Assembly (NCBI GenBank): GCA_030040865.1
Contig: JASHSX010000093.1
Coordinates: forward strand, 1 to 8,661
Direction of reading: 5' to 3'
From: Thermoplasmata archaeon
GTDB taxonomy: Archaea; Thermoplasmatota; Thermoplasmata; Lutacidiplasmatales; UBA184
DNA: 8,661 bases
Within the stretch, counting starts at the first letter, position 1. Each line of letters begins with the position of its first letter. Shown here one piece after another: positions 7,043-8,661 of this stretch. The notes under the pieces are model-generated. The model did not search any database. It was not told the origin of the DNA and was given only the letters and a program-made list of their open reading frames with translations. The position numbers were made by a program, and so were the translations under genes.

Positions 7043-7825
7043 ATGAGCTCGTTCGAAGCGCTCGTCCGCGACGCCGCGAACCTTCCGGTCGCGGGCTGGA
7101 ACTTCCAGGTACTGGGGAACCGATGGGTGCGCGGGGAACCTCCTTGGGACCTCCGGGCCATCGCCCGGGATGCCTTTCGGGGATCCGCGACGTTGGTCGA
7201 CCTCGGGACCGGCGGCGGCGAATTCCTGGCCTCGCTCGCCCCCCTCCCCGGCCGCACGATCGCGACGGAAGGGTACGCGCCCAACCTCCGGATCGCACGG
7301 GTCCGGCTCAGCCCGTTGGGCGTGGCGGTGATCCCGATCGGAACGGACGGACGGATCGACGTTCCGGACGCCTCCGTGGACACGGTGTTCGATCGCCACG
7401 AAGCGTTCGACCCCGCCGAGGTCTTCCGGATCCTCCGGCCGGGCGGGACGTTCGTCACCCAGCAGGTCGGCGAGTCGAACTATTCCGCGCTCCACCGCTG
7501 GTTCGGGGCGACCCCCGTACCGCCCGTGAACCGCGTCGCGTCGGCCGGATCGCTCTCCGAAGAGATCGCCCGGGCGGGCCTTCGGCCGGTGGAGGCCCAG
7601 GAAGGTCGCTTCCCCGAGTGGTTCCGCGACGTGGGTGCCGTCGTTTACTTCCTTCGCGCGGCCCCCTGGGAGGTCCCCGGCTTTACGGTGGAGCGGTACC
7701 GGCCCCAGTTGCGTCGCCTCCACGAAACGATCGAGCGGGACGGGCCCTGGGCGCTCGAAGCGCAGCGATTGCTCGTCGTGGCACGTCGGCCCGGGGCCTC
7801 CACCGAGGCGCAGGAATCCAGCTAG
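7043..7825 (+). CDS. Class I SAM-dependent methyltransferase (260 aa)
   Basis: A cytoplasmic Rossmann-fold methyltransferase. Motif I 'LVDLGTGGGEFLASL' (51-65) binds S-adenosylmethionine, E76 in 'IATEGYAPNL' is the expected ribose-binding acid at the end of strand 2, 'VPDASVDTVFDRHEAF' (~107-122) is the motif around strand 4, and 'VFRILRPGGTFVTQQVG' (127-143) is the classic post-motif strand 5 region. The C-terminal part (~150-250) should form the substrate-binding lid and is not recognisable, so the acceptor is unknown; an N-terminal zinc finger as in RlmA-type rRNA methyltransferases is absent. The ATG at 7043 is chosen because the protein fold begins shortly after it. A GTG at 7013 overlapping the permease stop as GTGA would add ten Arg/Pro-rich residues and is possible. 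Lying 26 bases or less after the permease, it is probably in the same transcript. Confidence 0.88.
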   Translation: MSSFEALVRDAANLPVAGWNFQVLGNRWVRGEPPWDLRAIARDAFRGSATLVDLGTGGGEFLASLAPLPGRTIATEGYAPNLRIARVRLSPLGVAVIPIGTDGRIDVPDASVDTVFDRHEAFDPAEVFRILRPGGTFVTQQVGESNYSALHRWFGATPVPPVNRVASAGSLSEEIARAGLRPVEAQEGRFPEWFRDVGAVVYFLRAAPWEVPGFTVERYRPQLRRLHETIERDGPWALEAQRLLVVARRPGASTEAQESS

Positions 7826-7890
7826 GCACCTCCGGGGGCGAAGTTCGGCTCCCGCCAGTTCAGCTCGCGACCCCGCGGTACGAAACCTCT

Positions 7891-7912
7891 CGCCCTCCGT
7901 GGCCCACGGGCG
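7891..7912 (+). terminator. Weak hairpin, possible terminator-proximal structure
   Basis: CGCCC (7891-7895) can pair with GGGCG (7908-7912), and GTG/CAC can pair inside it. It sits 66 bases after the methyltransferase stop. There is no T-run directly after it, so it is not a standard intrinsic terminator, and such hairpins occur by chance in DNA this GC-rich. Confidence 0.2.
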
Positions 7913-7975
7913 CGAGACCGTCCCCGGGAGTCCCCGGCAGAGAGCGCTCGGAGAAGGCCTCTGGGGCGGCCGGTT

Positions 7976-7990
7976 CGCTCTTTCCTCTTC
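7976..7990 (+). terminator. Pyrimidine-rich tract, possible archaeal-type terminator of the exporter operon
   Basis: CGCTCTTTCCTCTTC is the most T-rich stretch in the gap after the plus-strand operon. If the host is archaeal, T-rich tracts without hairpins can end transcription. The tract is interrupted by cytosines, so the call is weak. Confidence 0.2.
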
Positions 7991-8035
7991 GGTTAGCAAT
8001 CCACGGTCTGGGTCCGAGCGCGGTCCGACACCGGT

Positions 8036-8661
8036 TCAGGGGGAGAAGGGCGCGTCGGCGTCCTTGCGGCGACGGCCTGACGCCGGCGCGCGACTCTGGA
8101 GCGGACGTACGGGCACCGCCATTGCACGCCGGAGCTCGATCCGTTTCCGTCGGAACAGTGCCGGTCGATGCTCCTCGATGGCGAACAGCATCTCCTGCAA
8201 CGGCATCATCTTCCGGTAGAAACGGAGCCGCTGCTCGAACGATGCGTCCCCGGCCTCCCGACGTTCCCGCGCGATCGGTCGGAGCAGATCGTCCCCGAGG
8301 AATTGGAGTCCGGTCAGATCGAACGCCGGGTCGCCGAGCCGGAGGTCCTCCCAGTCGATGACCCCGGTCGGACGGCGCGCTCGGGCGTCCCACAGAAGGT
8401 TGAACGGACCGAGGTCCATGTGGCAGGCTACCGCACGGAATCGCGCGGCACGGAGCGTCCGGAAGGCGGTCCGAAACTCCGCCCGGACCGCCCGGTCGAG
8501 GTCGAGAGCGACGCGACCCGTGCCTACCCGCTCGTATCGCTGGAGCAGCCTTCGGTACTTCCCGAAACAGGCCACCGGATCCCCCGGGCGGCACCCGAGG
8601 CGTCGCAGCGGCGGCGGCGGGATCGCGGCCAGCTCGCGCAGGAGTCGGGCCAGGAAGTCGC
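8036..8661 (-). CDS. APH-family (aminoglycoside phosphotransferase/choline-kinase-like) protein, C-terminal part
   Basis: The frame is open from the right edge of the window (first whole codon at 8659) to the TGA at 8036-8038, giving 207 visible residues. The edge-proximal 'DFLARLLRELAAIP' looks like the leader-to-catalytic-lobe helix of APH-fold kinases, so the GTG at 8573-8575 is internal and the gene begins beyond the window. The catalytic loop reads 'CHMDLGPFNLLW' (79-90): H80, D82 as catalytic base and N87 as metal ligand, the HxDxxxxN pattern. The metal-binding acid is D102 in 'GVIDWEDLRLGDPAFDL'. A long C-terminal helical part follows, ending in a basic tail. The nucleotide-binding N-lobe is outside the window. 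Family members phosphorylate antibiotics, sugars, choline, homoserine or proteins, so the substrate stays open. Confidence 0.85.
   Translation of the reverse strand, partial: DFLARLLRELAAIPPPPLRRLGCRPGDPVACFGKYRRLLQRYERVGTGRVALDLDRAVRAEFRTAFRTLRAARFRAVACHMDLGPFNLLWDARARRPTGVIDWEDLRLGDPAFDLTGLQFLGDDLLRPIARERREAGDASFEQRLRFYRKMMPLQEMLFAIEEHRPALFRRKRIELRRAMAVPVRPLQSRAPASGRRRKDADAPFSP

Larger units (their letters stand above)
7826..8035. other. Convergent intergenic spacer with hairpin and pyrimidine tract
   Basis: This 210-base gap lies between the methyltransferase stop and the stop of the kinase-like gene. It holds no recognisable gene. It contains a GC-rich imperfect hairpin (7891-7912), a short direct repeat GTCCCCGG (7920-7927 and 7930-7937), and a pyrimidine-rich run at 7976-7990. 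Confidence 0.45.

Noticed and set aside
6269..7999. Minus-strand open frames opposite the permease end and methyltransferase
   Set aside because: They are antisense to two well-supported genes and have no recognisable motif.
7123..8361. Plus-strand open frame of 412 residues after the exporter
   Set aside because: It overlaps the methyltransferase out of frame and runs antisense to the kinase-like gene; composition is Arg/Pro/Gly-rich without motifs.
1..8661. Search for tRNA, rRNA, CRISPR repeats, insertion sequences or transposase motifs
   Set aside because: No spaced repeats, terminal inverted repeats with a DDE or HUH enzyme, or tRNA arms were seen by eye; the gaps between genes are all under 215 bases.

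Overview
This is a GC-rich (by eye about 70% G+C) prokaryotic chromosomal window. Genes are packed tightly, GTG starts and 4-base overlaps occur, and strong Shine-Dalgarno sites are scarce. The gene set (an RCK-domain K+ channel regulator, a prenyltransferase-type toroid protein of a kind I associate with soil archaea, and a LolD-like ATPase with a fused double-FtsX permease rich in N-glycosylation sequons) makes me lean towards an archaeon, perhaps a Thermoplasmatota lineage. That is inference. No rRNA or tRNA is present to settle it, and a GC-rich bacterium is not excluded.

Layout. At 1-474 (+) is the 3' end of an RCK/TrkA-type regulator. Facing it is a two-gene GNAT acetyltransferase operon on the minus strand (1670 down to 619), the two genes joined by an ATGA overlap. 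Diverging from that is a plus-strand alpha/alpha-toroid (squalene/prenyltransferase-like) protein (1749-2702). It converges, with only 30 bases between stops, on a minus-strand SRPBCC-fold protein (3200-2733). A 162-base divergent gap then leads into a plus-strand run: ABC ATPase (3363-4040), large FtsX-type permease (4047-7016) and a class I methyltransferase (7043-7825). A 210-base convergent gap separates this from a minus-strand APH-family kinase-like gene (8036 to the right edge), whose N-terminal half lies outside the window.

How the genes work together. The ATPase and permease almost certainly form one exporter or lipoprotein-extraction-like/mechanotransmission complex, with the permease acting as a pseudo-dimer in a single chain. 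The methyltransferase may be co-transcribed with them. The two GNATs are translationally coupled. No functional link between the other genes can be shown from sequence. Several belong to families that include drug-modifying or drug-exporting members (GNAT, APH, MacB-like ABC, methyltransferase), but all are broad families and a resistance role is speculation.

No mobile element, CRISPR array, tRNA, rRNA or obvious broken gene was found. The most unusual object is the 989-residue permease: 13 predicted membrane segments, an extra N-terminal helix, four central helices between the two FtsX modules, and all sequons on the predicted outside face.
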